Source: Pigoraptor chileana (taxonomy: Eukaryota > Opisthokonta > Filasterea). Taken from it: DNA of 35,329 nucleotides. Below, piece after piece: positions 25,557-35,329 of this stretch; position 1 is the stretch's first letter, and each line of letters begins with the position of its first letter. The notes under the pieces were generated by a model that worked only from the letters and a program-made list of their open reading frames with translations, searched no databases and was not told where the DNA came from. The stretch spans positions 1 through 35,329 of the forward strand of contig CALSCR010002846.1 of assembly GCA_943704495.1 (NCBI GenBank). The letters are read 5' to 3'. A program made the position numbers and the translations under genes.

Positions 25557-26352
25557 ACGCCCCGTCTGAACTGCACCTCAGCACTGCGTGTCCTCGGAAC
25601 CGGCGTAGGATGCCTGTGCCCACCAATAGTATAGTGCCCCCTGTTACAGTTACCCGGCCGCCGAATCTGATTTAACCAGGTCAGCGAACGAGAAATTCGC
25701 CAAGTGCCGCCATGCGTTATGTCGAACGCTTGACTGGCCGCACGAACTGTAACCCGATCGCACGCCGGATGCCCAGACCAAACACCACCGCCGCAGTCCA
25801 GAAAGAAAATAGGTGTCCGTCAGTCACTGAGACGAGTCCGGCAGGTGAGTGGCGTTTTTCGGTGTGTTTAGTTTTCTGCATCTGAGTTGAAACCGGCCCG
25901 CAAATTCTGTTTGACTGGGTGTGGGTGGACACGTGCTGACAGGTTGTCATTGAACCACTGTACAATTTGGCAATTTTCCGCATTCACTTTGCAATGGATA
26001 GTTATTTCCGATGTACTTGCCATATTTTACGAACGGAATAAAGCAACTTGCGAACTTTCGGAAACTCCGACAGCCGTCTGAGTGGAGCACAGCCGTCAAT
26101 AATGGCGGCTAACATGGACCTCATCACATAATCTGAATGTAAGTCTTCCCCGGATTATGTCGTCGGAGATGATTTGTCGCGCAACGAGAGACCAACCATC
26201 AAGACCCCACTCACTAGTTGGATTGCCCGCGTATGATCGATAAGTTGCTCATGAGTGTGCCATATACGCGCGTGAAAGTCCATCGCTGTAAGGGGCTGTT
26301 GCAGCAGTAACATCGACTCGTTACTCTACTGGCAACACGAGAACTTTTAAAG

Positions 26353-29300
26353 ATGTCGTCGTCATTTGGGTTGGGGAGCGAGTGGGACTGGGGAAGCGAG
26401 CAGGAGACACAGGGACCCAGCTATGGTTCGTGTGTTTGTGTGTGTTTGTGTGTGTGCTATGTACGTGGTGGTGTGTGTGTGTCATTAAGACGGCAGGGCG
26501 TTAATTGCACGTTTCTCTGTAGCGCATCGGCTGTATGTTACGCATGGATTGCATTCTACATTTTGTTGGAGAGATCGCATCATTTTTCCCAGACATGAAT
26601 CGCGCGATATCAGACCTTGCACTTCTTTTTTTGGCCTTTCAGCGAATCTCAGTTGATGAGGGATGCTCCTGTCCTGTTAACTATGTTTTTTTTTGATGCC
26701 TCGTTACTGCTCCCGTACTGCTCACGCCGATCATTACCCACAAAAATTGACTCTGACAATGTCGCAATTACATCTTCCCACTCGTATAATTTATATGCAC
26801 AGGCGGCTATGGCGGAGGCGGAGACGACAATGCTGAAGATGACGCCGCTGCAGAGGAAATGCAGACAAAGTATGCCAGCAAAGACAGCGTCATCTTTGTC
26901 GTCGATGCATCCAAGGACATGTTTGTTCCGATGGAGGATGGAAGCATACCTTTTCAGCTCGCGTGGGTATCGTGTGTAAGTTTGTTGTCGTGTGCTCTCT
27001 TACAATTTTGCTGGGTTTGCGGTAATCAGACGCTCGTTTGCTTCGCATTTGTATTTGTTTGCTGTTGTTGTGACTGTTGTTAATGTTGCTGTGTCTGTTG
27101 TTATTGTATCGCTGATCTTATTCTATGATCTATTGGTGCAGGCTCAAGTGCATCAAGAACACATTCGAAGCTAAAATCATTGCGAGCGACTCTGATTACC
27201 TTGGCGTAATCTTTTACGGCACTCGCGAGACTAAAAACCCGACGAATTTAAAGAACATCTACGTTTTTCAGGTGCGTATTTTGGGTGTGTGTGCGTATGT
27301 ATATGTGTATGTATGTGCGTGTATGTGTTTGTGTGTGTGGCGAGCAGGTGGAAGTGGATGATGTATGTAAGTGTCCGAGCGTGTACGTGCGTGTGTGTGT
27401 ATGCATATGTGTGTATATGTATGCATGTATATGTATGTGCATATGTGTATGTGTGTTAATGTGTATGTGTAGGTATGTATGTATGTGTGCATGTGTGAAA
27501 TGGGAGTGCTTTGTCGTGGCACGTGCTGTATCCTGTCTCTACTTATGCAATGAATATGTGCATGTATTGCATACATCAGGACCTGGACCGTCCTGGCGCC
27601 TCTCAGATTATGGCTCTTGAAGGTCTTACGGCGGGTGACAAGAAAAAGTTTGAGAAGGATATAGGCCACGCTCCCGCAGACACCGCGCCCTTTGGCGATG
27701 CACTATGGCAGTGCGTCTCTCTGTTTTCCAACAGTCTTCAAAAGGTCGGCATGAAGCGCGTCTTTGTCTTCACAAACGATGATGAACCGGCTGGGTGAGT
27801 GCTGTTTGTTAGGCTGTCTGTGCGAATTTCTTGCGTTCGTGTCGTGTTTTTTTGCGTGCAAATGTGTATGTGTGTCCTTGTGCGCGCCGCATTCGTGCTT
27901 GTGTTGTGCGTGGCGTGTACTTGACGTCGGATGTCCATTTCATCTCTCGCTTTGAGACGGTGTCCATTTTTCCATCTTTCTTTATGGCCGTTTGCTAACA
28001 AAATGCTTCTCTTCTAGGAGCACTGAGTCTGGACGAGCGCAGGCATTCCAGCGTTCACGTGACCTCGGCGTCATTGGTGCACAGATTGAGCTGATGCACA
28101 TGAGCAAGCCTGGAAGGAAGTTCGACTCGGACAAATTCTTCCGAGAACTCGTTTACGGCGATGAGGTTTGTTTTGTCTCTTGTACGTTTTGTTCTCGCCA
28201 CGTGCTTACACACGTGCTGTGAAGCCACTCGATCGTCCTTTCCAACACATGCGTGCGATCCAGACACGACTCTTTACACTCGTGTGTGTGTGGCTTTCAG
28301 ATCCACTTTGGCGTTTGCAACTAGCATAGCACACGGTCATCCACCAATGCACTGTAAATACGTACATCCGTCGCCCCTTACTTGAATTCCACGCAGATTT
28401 GACCACTGGCTCTCGAATAAATAGACACACACACGCGCGCGCGCGCGCGTCTCGTTCTTCACCTCCGACTGCAACTGACACCACCAACCGCCCTCACTCC
28501 GTCCGACCATGGGCTGCGCAGGACGAGGGGCAGCCCATGCCCGATCCTGCAGAGACATTTGAAGGTCTGATGGACCGAATGCGCCGCAAGCAGTTCAAGA
28601 AGCGGTCGCTCATGAAGATCCCTCTCTTCATTGGCGACGGCGTCGAAATCGGCGTCTCTGTGTACAACCTTGTGGGTGACACAAAGAAGGGCACACCAAA
28701 GTGGCTGGATAAGCGTACGAACGAGGCGGTCAAGACTGTCTCCCAGCAAATATGTCAGGTACTGCAGCCGCGCCCCCGCCATTCTGTAGTGTAGGGCCAT
28801 TGTTTTCGCGTTTATTTGTTGATGCTGTTTTTGGGCAGCTTTTGGTGTCGGTGTGTTTGTATTTGTGTGTGCGTGTGCGTATTTGTGTGTGTATGTGGTA
28901 TTTTGTTTGGTTGAATTGGTTTCATGAGGCCATCGCTCATCCGGCGACGCACACACACTCACATTCACATACGCACGCACACAATACACAACACATGACA
29001 CCCGCCATACAATACCATAACCTCCCCTGCACGCGAAAAAAACAAACACACACAAAGGACACGGGCGCGCTTCTTCTTCCCGATGACGTCAAGCATGGCG
29101 TCATTTTCGGTGGGGAGCGCATCATTTTTTCCAAGGCGGATGCCCTGAGCATGCGCACACTCGGCCGCCCTGGGCTCGTCCTCATGGGCTTCAAACCACG
29201 TGACAGGCTCAAGCGCTGGCACAACGTCAAGGTCAACAGTTTTTGCTATCCTGACGAAACGGTCATCCGGGGCAGCTCTTTGGTCTTCAAGGCAATCCTG

Positions 29301-31216
29301 ATCAAGTGTGCGGAGCTCAGGAAGGTGGCGATATGCCGCTTCATTCCTCGCCAGGCCGCGCCGCCCCGCTTTGTGGCACTACTTCCGCAAGTGGAGGTGA
29401 AGGACGCCCAGGGAATACAATTGCAGGCGCCCGGTTTCCACATTATTCAGCTGCCGTACGCTGACGATGTGCGCCAGTCACTCCAGTTTGAGGGAGAGCG
29501 CTCTGAGAGTGGGTGGCGCATTTGTGTGCATGCGTGTCTGTGTGTGTGTTTGTCTGTGTGTGTGTATGTGTGTGTATGTGTGTATGTTTGTCTGTATGTG
29601 TGTATGTTTGTCTGTATGTGTGTGTGTGTCTGTGTGTGCCGTAGCTGTGCGTGTGCGTGTTTATCTGTGTGCCCTTATTGTGTGGCCTTGCGCCCATTTC
29701 TTCAGTGCTTTAGGGTGAGTGTGGCGGTGTTTGACTTGTGCAACTCATCACTTTGTGTGTTGTTTGTGTTGATAACAGTCGGTACGGATGAAATCGAGAA
29801 AGCGAAGGCGTTCATCAACAGTCTGTCGTTTGAATTCAACAGTCTCGACTTTGAGAACCCGGGTAAGAATACTCGTCGAAAAATGCTTGCTATCATGACC
29901 ACACTCCCATGTGCATGCACGCACAAGTGCATACACACGCACACACTCACACTATATATATACTGTATGTGCACGTGACAATATCTCACGCTTGCGAATG
30001 CAACCACGATGCCACTGACAGATTACGTCTTGTCACACCCATTCCCCAGTCGTATAAATGAAACATTCAACGCTCACGACTATGTCCAGTTATGTCACGA
30101 ACTGACTTCTCGCTTATGCTGCCCCACCGACACACCCGCTAACTCCCCCGACTCACTGACAGCCCTTCAAATGCACTATCGCAATCTCGAGGCACTCGCC
30201 CTCAATCGCGACATGCCCGAAGGTGTCGTCGACTCGATCGAACCTGCGACGGATAAGATGGATGAGGCCGCGGGTGCTGAGATGCGCGCATTTATTGACG
30301 TCGTTTACCCAGAAGGCTACGAGCCGGGAAAGGGCGCTAAACCCGCTGCTCGCAAGCGTCCCGCCGCCGCCAAAAAGGTGCGCGAGGTCCCCGGGAAATG
30401 TTGCAACCACGGCACATGAAACCCTTCTCTGAATGGCTTGTTTTTGTGTGTGTTTTTTCGTTTTTGTTTGTTTTTGTTTTCAAGTGCACGGGAATGTGCG
30501 TGCGTATTTTGGAATCCATGATACGTGGTGAATGTGGGCATGCATCGGTGGAGTCAACTGCGGTCAGTGGCGTTGGTTATGACGCTTTTCCATTTGTAAC
30601 GTAGGTTGACGTTTCGGAGTGGCTTTCTAAACTTTTTCTTTTGATTTTCTTTTATGAAAATGTGTGATTGTTTTGCGGATGTGGAATTGTAATTGTTTTC
30701 TTTTGTGAAACCGCTGCCCTCAGGATGATGGCGACGCGCCGCCTGCAAAGGCAGCGAAGGTCGAAGTGGGCGACGACGTGAAAGCGGAGGTGCTTGCGCA
30801 CGCGGCCAAGGGAACGGTGAGTATGGGCTGAGCAGTAACAGTAGTTAATTAAAAAAGCCCTTGTCTGCGACTGGGAAGCGGGGTTTGCAGTGGGAGTATT
30901 GGCAGTTGCGGGAGCGGGTCTGGGGGTGTGGCGGGGGGCAGGGGGCAGTTTGGGTTGATTCTAACGTATCAAGCCGTTGTGTTCAGTCCCGTATCTCGCA
31001 ACTCTCACACAACATTGGCACTGCCTTTGACTCGTTTACTCGGCTTGCACACTCCGGGCTCATTTCGATAACGTGACGGACAAATTCGAATCTCAGTTGG
31101 CCAAGCTGACTGTGCCTGTGCTCAAGGCCTTCCTCACATCATCGGGCGTCAAAGTACCCTCGAGCGCAAAGAAGGGCGATCTCGTCGAAATGGCGGAGAA
31201 CTTCTGCAAGAAGTGA
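26353..31216 (+). CDS. XRCC6: Ku70, DNA double-strand-break repair subunit, 11 exons
   Basis: With Ku80 forms the ring that binds DNA ends in non-homologous end joining and at telomeres. Exons: 26353-26425, 26803-26962, 27142-27271, 27580-27794, 28018-28165, 28522-28758, 29058-29508, 29779-29862, 30163-30377, 30724-30816, 31097-31216; phases agree and give 641 residues (human 609). In order: an acidic Gly-rich leader; a von Willebrand-like domain (SVIFVVDASKDMF, KIIASDSDYLGVIFYGT, RVFVFTNDDEP); the Ku core barrel (FIGDGVEIGVSVYNLV, TGALLLPDDVK, GLVLMGFKP, PRFVALLPQ, YADDVRQ); the C-terminal arm (MHYRNLEALAL, VVYPEGYEPGKG); a basic linker; and a SAP DNA-binding domain (LAKLTVPVLKAFLTSSGVK). 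The intron 2 junction was set by alignment with human Ku70 and uses GTGGGT and CAG. Intron 6 has a CA-rich acceptor without a pyrimidine tract. Confidence 0.95.
27283..27495. repeat. GT/TATG-rich microsatellite in Ku70 intron 3
   Basis: About 200 bases of interrupted GT and TATG repeats, starting just after the GTGCGT donor of exon 3 (27272). Confidence 0.9.
28425..28450. repeat. CA/CG dinucleotide run in Ku70 intron 5
   Basis: ACACAC passes directly into a pure CG repeat. Pure CG runs are unusual and could form left-handed DNA. Confidence 0.85.
28843..28898. repeat. GT-rich run in the donor half of Ku70 intron 6
   Basis: Interrupted GT repeat on the sense strand, complementary to the CA-rich run in the acceptor half of the same intron. 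Confidence 0.85.
28950..29056. repeat. CA-rich run reaching the acceptor of Ku70 intron 6
   Basis: CA-rich DNA continues to the AAAG acceptor at 29057, leaving no polypyrimidine tract in front of exon 7. Confidence 0.85.
29519..29640. repeat. GT-rich microsatellite in Ku70 intron 7
   Basis: Interrupted GT/TATG run beginning right after the GTGGGT donor at 29509. Confidence 0.9.
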
Positions 31217-32005
31217 TGCGGTATCTGCCTCACTGCCACTTTGATTCCCTCTGCACACACACACATGCACATGCACACATGCACGCATACACTCACACGC
31301 ACACATGCACATACCGCACCGCCGTCCGCGCCGATGGGTACGGAAAATCTTCCGTACCTCCGGTCAATTTCTATTTGGTGTACAATTAAATGCCTTTCAA
31401 AAATGTGAGCGGAAGTAATTGCCTCGAGGGCTGCGGGAATTTGTAGTTGTGTTCCAATGGTTCTTAATAGCACGCCAAGGGTACTTACCTTGCGCATAGC
31501 AATGGGCTGAGTAAAATACACAAATATGGTAACAATTGTTAAATTTACTAAAAATTAGTACCCGCCAACCCAACAGTTGTTTTCACCCCCACCTCCCCTC
31601 GCCCTGGGCTCTCAGTGACTCAAGAGTGTCCCTGAAGTGATGTCATTCCCACTGTGAAATCCAACGGGACTTTACTACTCATGCGTCAGTGGCCATGTTG
31701 CTCTGTGAGGGCACTGGCAGTGTTGCACATTACTTGCACATTCGAGAATGCGCATGGCGTAAATGTCGACATACCCAGAATAAACAAGGAGGATGTCTAC
31801 TCAACATCTACGCAACAAATTTGACCAATTCAGGCGCAGAAAGTCCGATGTCGAACGATGCGCCAACCGATTTATATTCCCAGTCGATAAAACAAACACA
31901 AACACAACCCCGAATTTACACATTCATAAAAAATAAACCAGATTCAAAGCAACGAACGCTTGGTATTAAGCCACATACACTAAAGTGACACGCGCCTGAC
32001 ACAGT
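31217..32005. other. Convergent 3' region between Ku70 and HRS
   Basis: Holds both 3' ends. It includes a CA microsatellite (31253-31313) just after the Ku70 stop, an ATTAAA at 31385-31390 that could be the Ku70 polyadenylation signal, and a short element with GGGTACT/AGTACCC ends at 31478-31563. No further gene seen. Confidence 0.55.
31253..31313. repeat. CA-rich microsatellite in the Ku70 3' region
   Basis: Interrupted CA/CATG run 37 bases after the Ku70 stop codon, probably within its 3' untranslated region. Confidence 0.9.
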
Positions 32006-35000
32006 CTAATCAAACGAGATGAGTGGTGCCTCTGGGACGATGGGCGGCGGCTGCTGCTGCTGCATGCCGGGCAGCGGCGCTCCATAACCACCCGAGGGCG
32101 CATACGCATATCCCCCCTGTGGATTACTGGCATACTGCGGAGGAGGCATTGCGCCGTTCGTCTGCGGCTGTTGTTGTTGCTGTTGTTGTGGCACACTCAT
32201 TCCCATGCCACCATACGGCGGTTGCTGCATTTGCTGCATTTGCTGCGGATGCTGCTGATGGGGCGGAGGCTGTGGTTGCCCTTGGGCGGCGTGCTGCGGA
32301 AGGATGGGTCCGTTGTTATACGGACCATTCTGGGGAACCGAAGAAGGCTGAGTCTGCATTGCGTGTGATCCTGACACCGGCGGGGGCGGCGAAAACATCC
32401 CGGATGTCTGGCGGGGATCTTGGTTGTGGACCATGCCCGACTGAATCGCAGAGTGCTGCGCATTTGATAGTGGTGCGCCTCCGTACTGCATCTGTATCTG
32501 CATCTGGGGCTGTTGTTGTTGTTGTTGTTGCTGTGGTTGTGGTGGTGGTTGTTGAGGAAGTCCCATCTGGTGTTGTGGGGCATGCTGAAGGGGTAGCTGT
32601 GCGGGACTTTGCTGCTGTACGGGCGGCTGTTGTACCTGCCCTTTCGACATGTACTGGTCATACTGGGGCTGTTGCTGTGGAGGGAAGCCCGGATGCTGCT
32701 GCTGCGGTTGCTGCGTCGGGGGAGGCCCATACACCCCAACATTGTACGGCGCAACACCGTGCTGAGGCTGTTGCTGTTGTTGCTGAGGCTGTTGCTGTTG
32801 CTGTTGTTGTTGTTGTTGCGGTGGAAGCGAATGACCATTGGCATGACCATTAGCGATCCCATTTGGCGGCGCAACCTGGTGCTGCTGTTGCTGCTGCGGC
32901 GGCTGTTGTTGTTGATGTTGTGGATGGGGCAGCTGCGCTGCATACGTCTGTTGAGGCGCATAAAACGCAGGCGCAGAGTAACCGCCGGGGCCGCCGCCGG
33001 AGGGTATTCCCACGAGCCCCGCATTCACCATACCCCCCGGTTGCACCAACCCAGGAGCGGAGTATCCCTGCTGCTGCTGTTGCTGTGGAAGGGCCGCCAT
33101 TCCGTGCGACGGAAGCCCATATGCGGGTGCCTGCACCTGGTATGGCGATGGTGCGTTCCCCAGCTGTGCGGATACAGGCACTCCACCGCCGTACAACTGG
33201 CTCTTGAGCTGCTGCTGTTGGATTTGGCGGAGTCGCTCTTGTTCCATCCGCTGCTGCTCCAGCAATCGCTCCTGTGAGTGCGTCGGGTATTGCGGTTTGT
33301 AATTCACGCGTTGATTTTAATTGTTGCGTCGAAGGGGATGTTGCACAAGACATTGAAGTAAAGCGTCATCTCTTGTGCCATTGGGAAGCTCAAATTAAAA
33401 TGAAGCTCACACAAAAGTAACAAAAAACACACCAAGGGTATCTGCCCTTCCCTTTGTGGGATCACAATCAGAAAGCTCAACGCAGGAAAAAACAACACCA
33501 AACAACAGTGGACATTGACGTCGGCATTCACACGATCATCGAGAAGCCAACACAGGTGGAACACAGGTGATGAGAGTGGAGCATTGACAGCACACCGACC
33601 TGCTCCAATTGCATCTGGCGCACCATGCGCTGCTGCTCTTCCTGAGCGCGTTTCCGCTCCTCCTCCTGAACCTGAAGCTCACGCAGCCGCTGTTGGACCT
33701 GCAACAAGAGCACGACGACAGACATACAAACACAAACACAAGTGCACATTCAGTGTTAATAAATGTGGATCTTGTTCACACACAACATACAATGAGGTCA
33801 CACTGGCGAGTGGATGCTCGGTATCCTTCATTGGCGCCCGAACACTAAGGATCATACACCTCGCACACAATTGCAGCGTGCGTGCATGCGTGTGCAGGTG
33901 AGATGTGACTTTCAACAAGATCAACGTAAAAAACATCACTTACATACCTGCATTTTCCGCATGAGTTCCTGTTCGTCGGCCTCCCGCTTCAGTCGAGCCG
34001 CATGCTCGGCACGTGCCTCGTCGAGTGCGCGCCGTGCCAACTCTGCCTGCTCGATCTTCCGATCAATCGCATTCAAATTCACTGCAAAGATAACACAAAC
34101 CACCGACAAACAGACCAGCAGACATGCATTCAACATTACAAATCTATAGACACAACAGCAAGCCACAGGGACAATAACACATCACACATATGCCGCAAAC
34201 AGAACTCCCCACAGAACGAATTGAATTCCGCGAACAATTTACGAGGCGAAGTCACGTGGTGCCATTTCGCACACTCCTCAGTGTGACAAGCCAACCACGC
34301 GATCAATTTGAGACGCCCACACTTTAAGTACACAGTAGCACATCCATAGCACCTCTGACAACGACCCCGAATGAGAACCCACCGCCCTCTGCTTCCTGCT
34401 CCTCGATAAGCTTGAGAAGTCGCGGATGCATGACGCACAAGGACTGATAAAGAGACCTCAAAGTGCTTTCGTCGAATGGACGACCCGACGCCGCCGCTGC
34501 ACATCATCGATCAATCAAAGAAGATCGGACAAGAACAAGATTTAAGATACGGCATTGGCACAAATGAGGCGCAGTGGATATGAACCACTTATGAGTACAA
34601 GAACATAGCCCAAGAACATAGCCCAATTTCATTTTTGGCCTCATCGGGAATTAATGAGTAGAGAAATTCAAACGCAAAAGGAACAACGCAAGGCGCACAC
34701 AACGGGTCCCACTCACCAGCGCCAGCTGCCTTCAGCCTATCCTCAAACATCGAAAGCGACGCGGACATAGCGTCCACAAAGCGTTCGTCGTCAGTGCCCG
34801 CTTCCACCTCACCACCGACGGCAGCCGCCTGTGCTTGAGTTCCAGCTTTACCCTGCTGTTGTTGCTGTTGTTGCAGTTGTTGAGGTTGCTGTTGTTGCTG
34901 TTGTTGAGGCTGCGGAGACTGGCTCACTTTGACGGAACCATCCTTGCCCCGCTGTTCCCAATAGTCCCTGTCGAGATACTTTGCAAGGGCAGGATCAGAG

Positions 35001-35218
35001 ACAACACCCCCGGATGAACCCGAATCAGACGGAAGGTCATACGACGTCCGCCTGTTGTTTCTGGCGTCATATCCGTACGACTGCGACGGTTTCGACGAGG
35101 TGCCGACGAGTTGGCGAGTCTTTTCCGCCTCCTGAAGTGACAAGGCAATCGCCAGGCGGAGTTCCTCGTCCTCTTTCGCCGCGAGCGATGCAGCCGCAGT
35201 GTCCCGCTGTTGCTGTGT
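32006..35218 (-). CDS. HGS: HRS/HGS, ESCRT-0 subunit, 3' five exons (5' part off window)
   Basis: Sorts ubiquitinated membrane proteins on endosomes and hands them to the ESCRT machinery. Exons: 34717-35218, 34383-34496, 33948-34081, 33600-33698, 32006-33271; phases agree. Seen in order: a ubiquitin-interacting motif EDEELRLAIALSLQEAEK, resembling the double-sided motif of human HRS; DPALAKYLDRDYWEQR (human DPELARYLNRNYWEKK); a short Gln tract; a helix pair with GRPFDESTLRSLYQSL and MHPRLLKLIEEQ; a long Arg/Glu/Gln coiled coil over exons 3-5, the STAM-binding region; a Gln/Pro/Gly-rich, prion-like tail of about 390 residues; and a terminal APLISFD, the clathrin box that also ends human HRS. 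VHS and FYVE domains should lie beyond the right edge. The first listed exon starts at a GTGCAG acceptor. Gln tracts mix CAG and CAA codons. Confidence 0.95.
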
Positions 35219-35246
35219 CTGCACGCACGTGGAGTCGCAATAGAAG

Positions 35247-35250
<4 letters not shown>

Positions 35251-35285
<35 letters not shown>
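35251..35285. repeat. (AG)n run attached to an interspersed repeat
   Basis: Pure AG run, CT on the sense strand, joined directly to the CATCTCT end of the repeat copy at 35286-35329. Confidence 0.93.
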
Positions 35286-35287
<2 letters not shown>

Positions 35288-35329
35288 TAGGATTCAAGTC
35301 AGTATCATAGGCGCTGTGCCCATGGACTC
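35286..35329 (-). repeat. Intronic interspersed repeat, cut by the window edge
   Basis: On the minus strand it reads GAGTCCATGGGCACAGCGCC, then ATACTGACTTGAATCC and TACATCTCT, running into the CT tract. It lies upstream of the UIM exon of HRS, so most likely in an HRS intron, sense orientation. Confidence 0.9.

Larger units (their letters stand above)
24955..26352. other. Divergent intergenic region between methyltransferase 3 and Ku70
   Basis: Must contain both promoters. CCAAT-type motifs occur at about 25384 (GCCAATCGG) and 25482 (TGATTGGTCG), and TTTAAAAG at 25448 and 25549. A 21-codon frame starts at 25610 but nothing supports it as a gene. Confidence 0.5.

Noticed and set aside
25887-26081. 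64-codon plus-strand frame upstream of Ku70
   Set aside because: No splice context, no recognisable domain and a length common by chance.
28752-29978. Long open frame on the plus strand through Ku70 exons 7 and 8
   Set aside because: It is exon sequence plus GT/CA-rich introns that lack stops. The spliced Ku70 model explains it.
32023-32853. Long plus-strand open frame rich in Val and Ala
   Set aside because: It is the antisense of the Gln-rich HRS tail, where CAG/CAA repeats leave other frames free of stops.

Overview
The window is nuclear DNA of an intron-rich eukaryote. Genes lie on both strands, most are cut by short GT-AG introns, and the introns are full of GT/CA dinucleotide runs. 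Five genes are recognisable by homology: cytosolic aspartyl-tRNA synthetase, a UBALD-type UBA protein, the large subunit of splicing factor U2AF, Ku70, and the ESCRT-0 protein HRS/HGS with its C-terminal LISFD clathrin box. HRS is typical of the animal/fungal (opisthokont) lineage, and U2AF, Ku70 and AspRS look animal-like, so a unicellular relative of animals (for example an ichthyosporean) is my best guess. The species cannot be fixed from the sequence.

Layout. 88-4355 (-): AspRS, 13 exons rebuilt, C-terminus off the left edge. 5067-7041 (+): an unrecognised basic coiled-coil protein, divergent from AspRS. 7909-9004 (-): three-exon UBALD gene. 10662-15441 (+): U2AF large subunit, about 14 exons including a likely 10-nt micro-exon. 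15969-24954 (-): three tandem paralogues of a membrane-anchored SAM-dependent methyltransferase, each with one long exon. The middle copy carries a 100-N gap flanked by a 75-bp exact duplication, which looks like an unmerged contig overlap. 26353-31216 (+): Ku70, 11 exons with a C-terminal SAP domain. 32006-35218 (-): the 3' half of HRS, convergent with Ku70, its VHS/FYVE part off the right edge.

The genes do not form a pathway. They are housekeeping genes interrupted by a methyltransferase island of different character: nearly intronless, almost free of GT/CA microsatellites, and with intergenic DNA rich in CAGT/ACTG words.

The most interesting signal is a short interspersed repeat of about 50 bp, often followed by a partial second copy. 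It occurs seven times, always inside an intron and always in the sense orientation of its host gene, on both strands. Other points are introns whose ends carry complementary GT and CA runs, a GC-AG intron, micro-exons in U2AF, and a possible gene-conversion tract between two methyltransferase genes.
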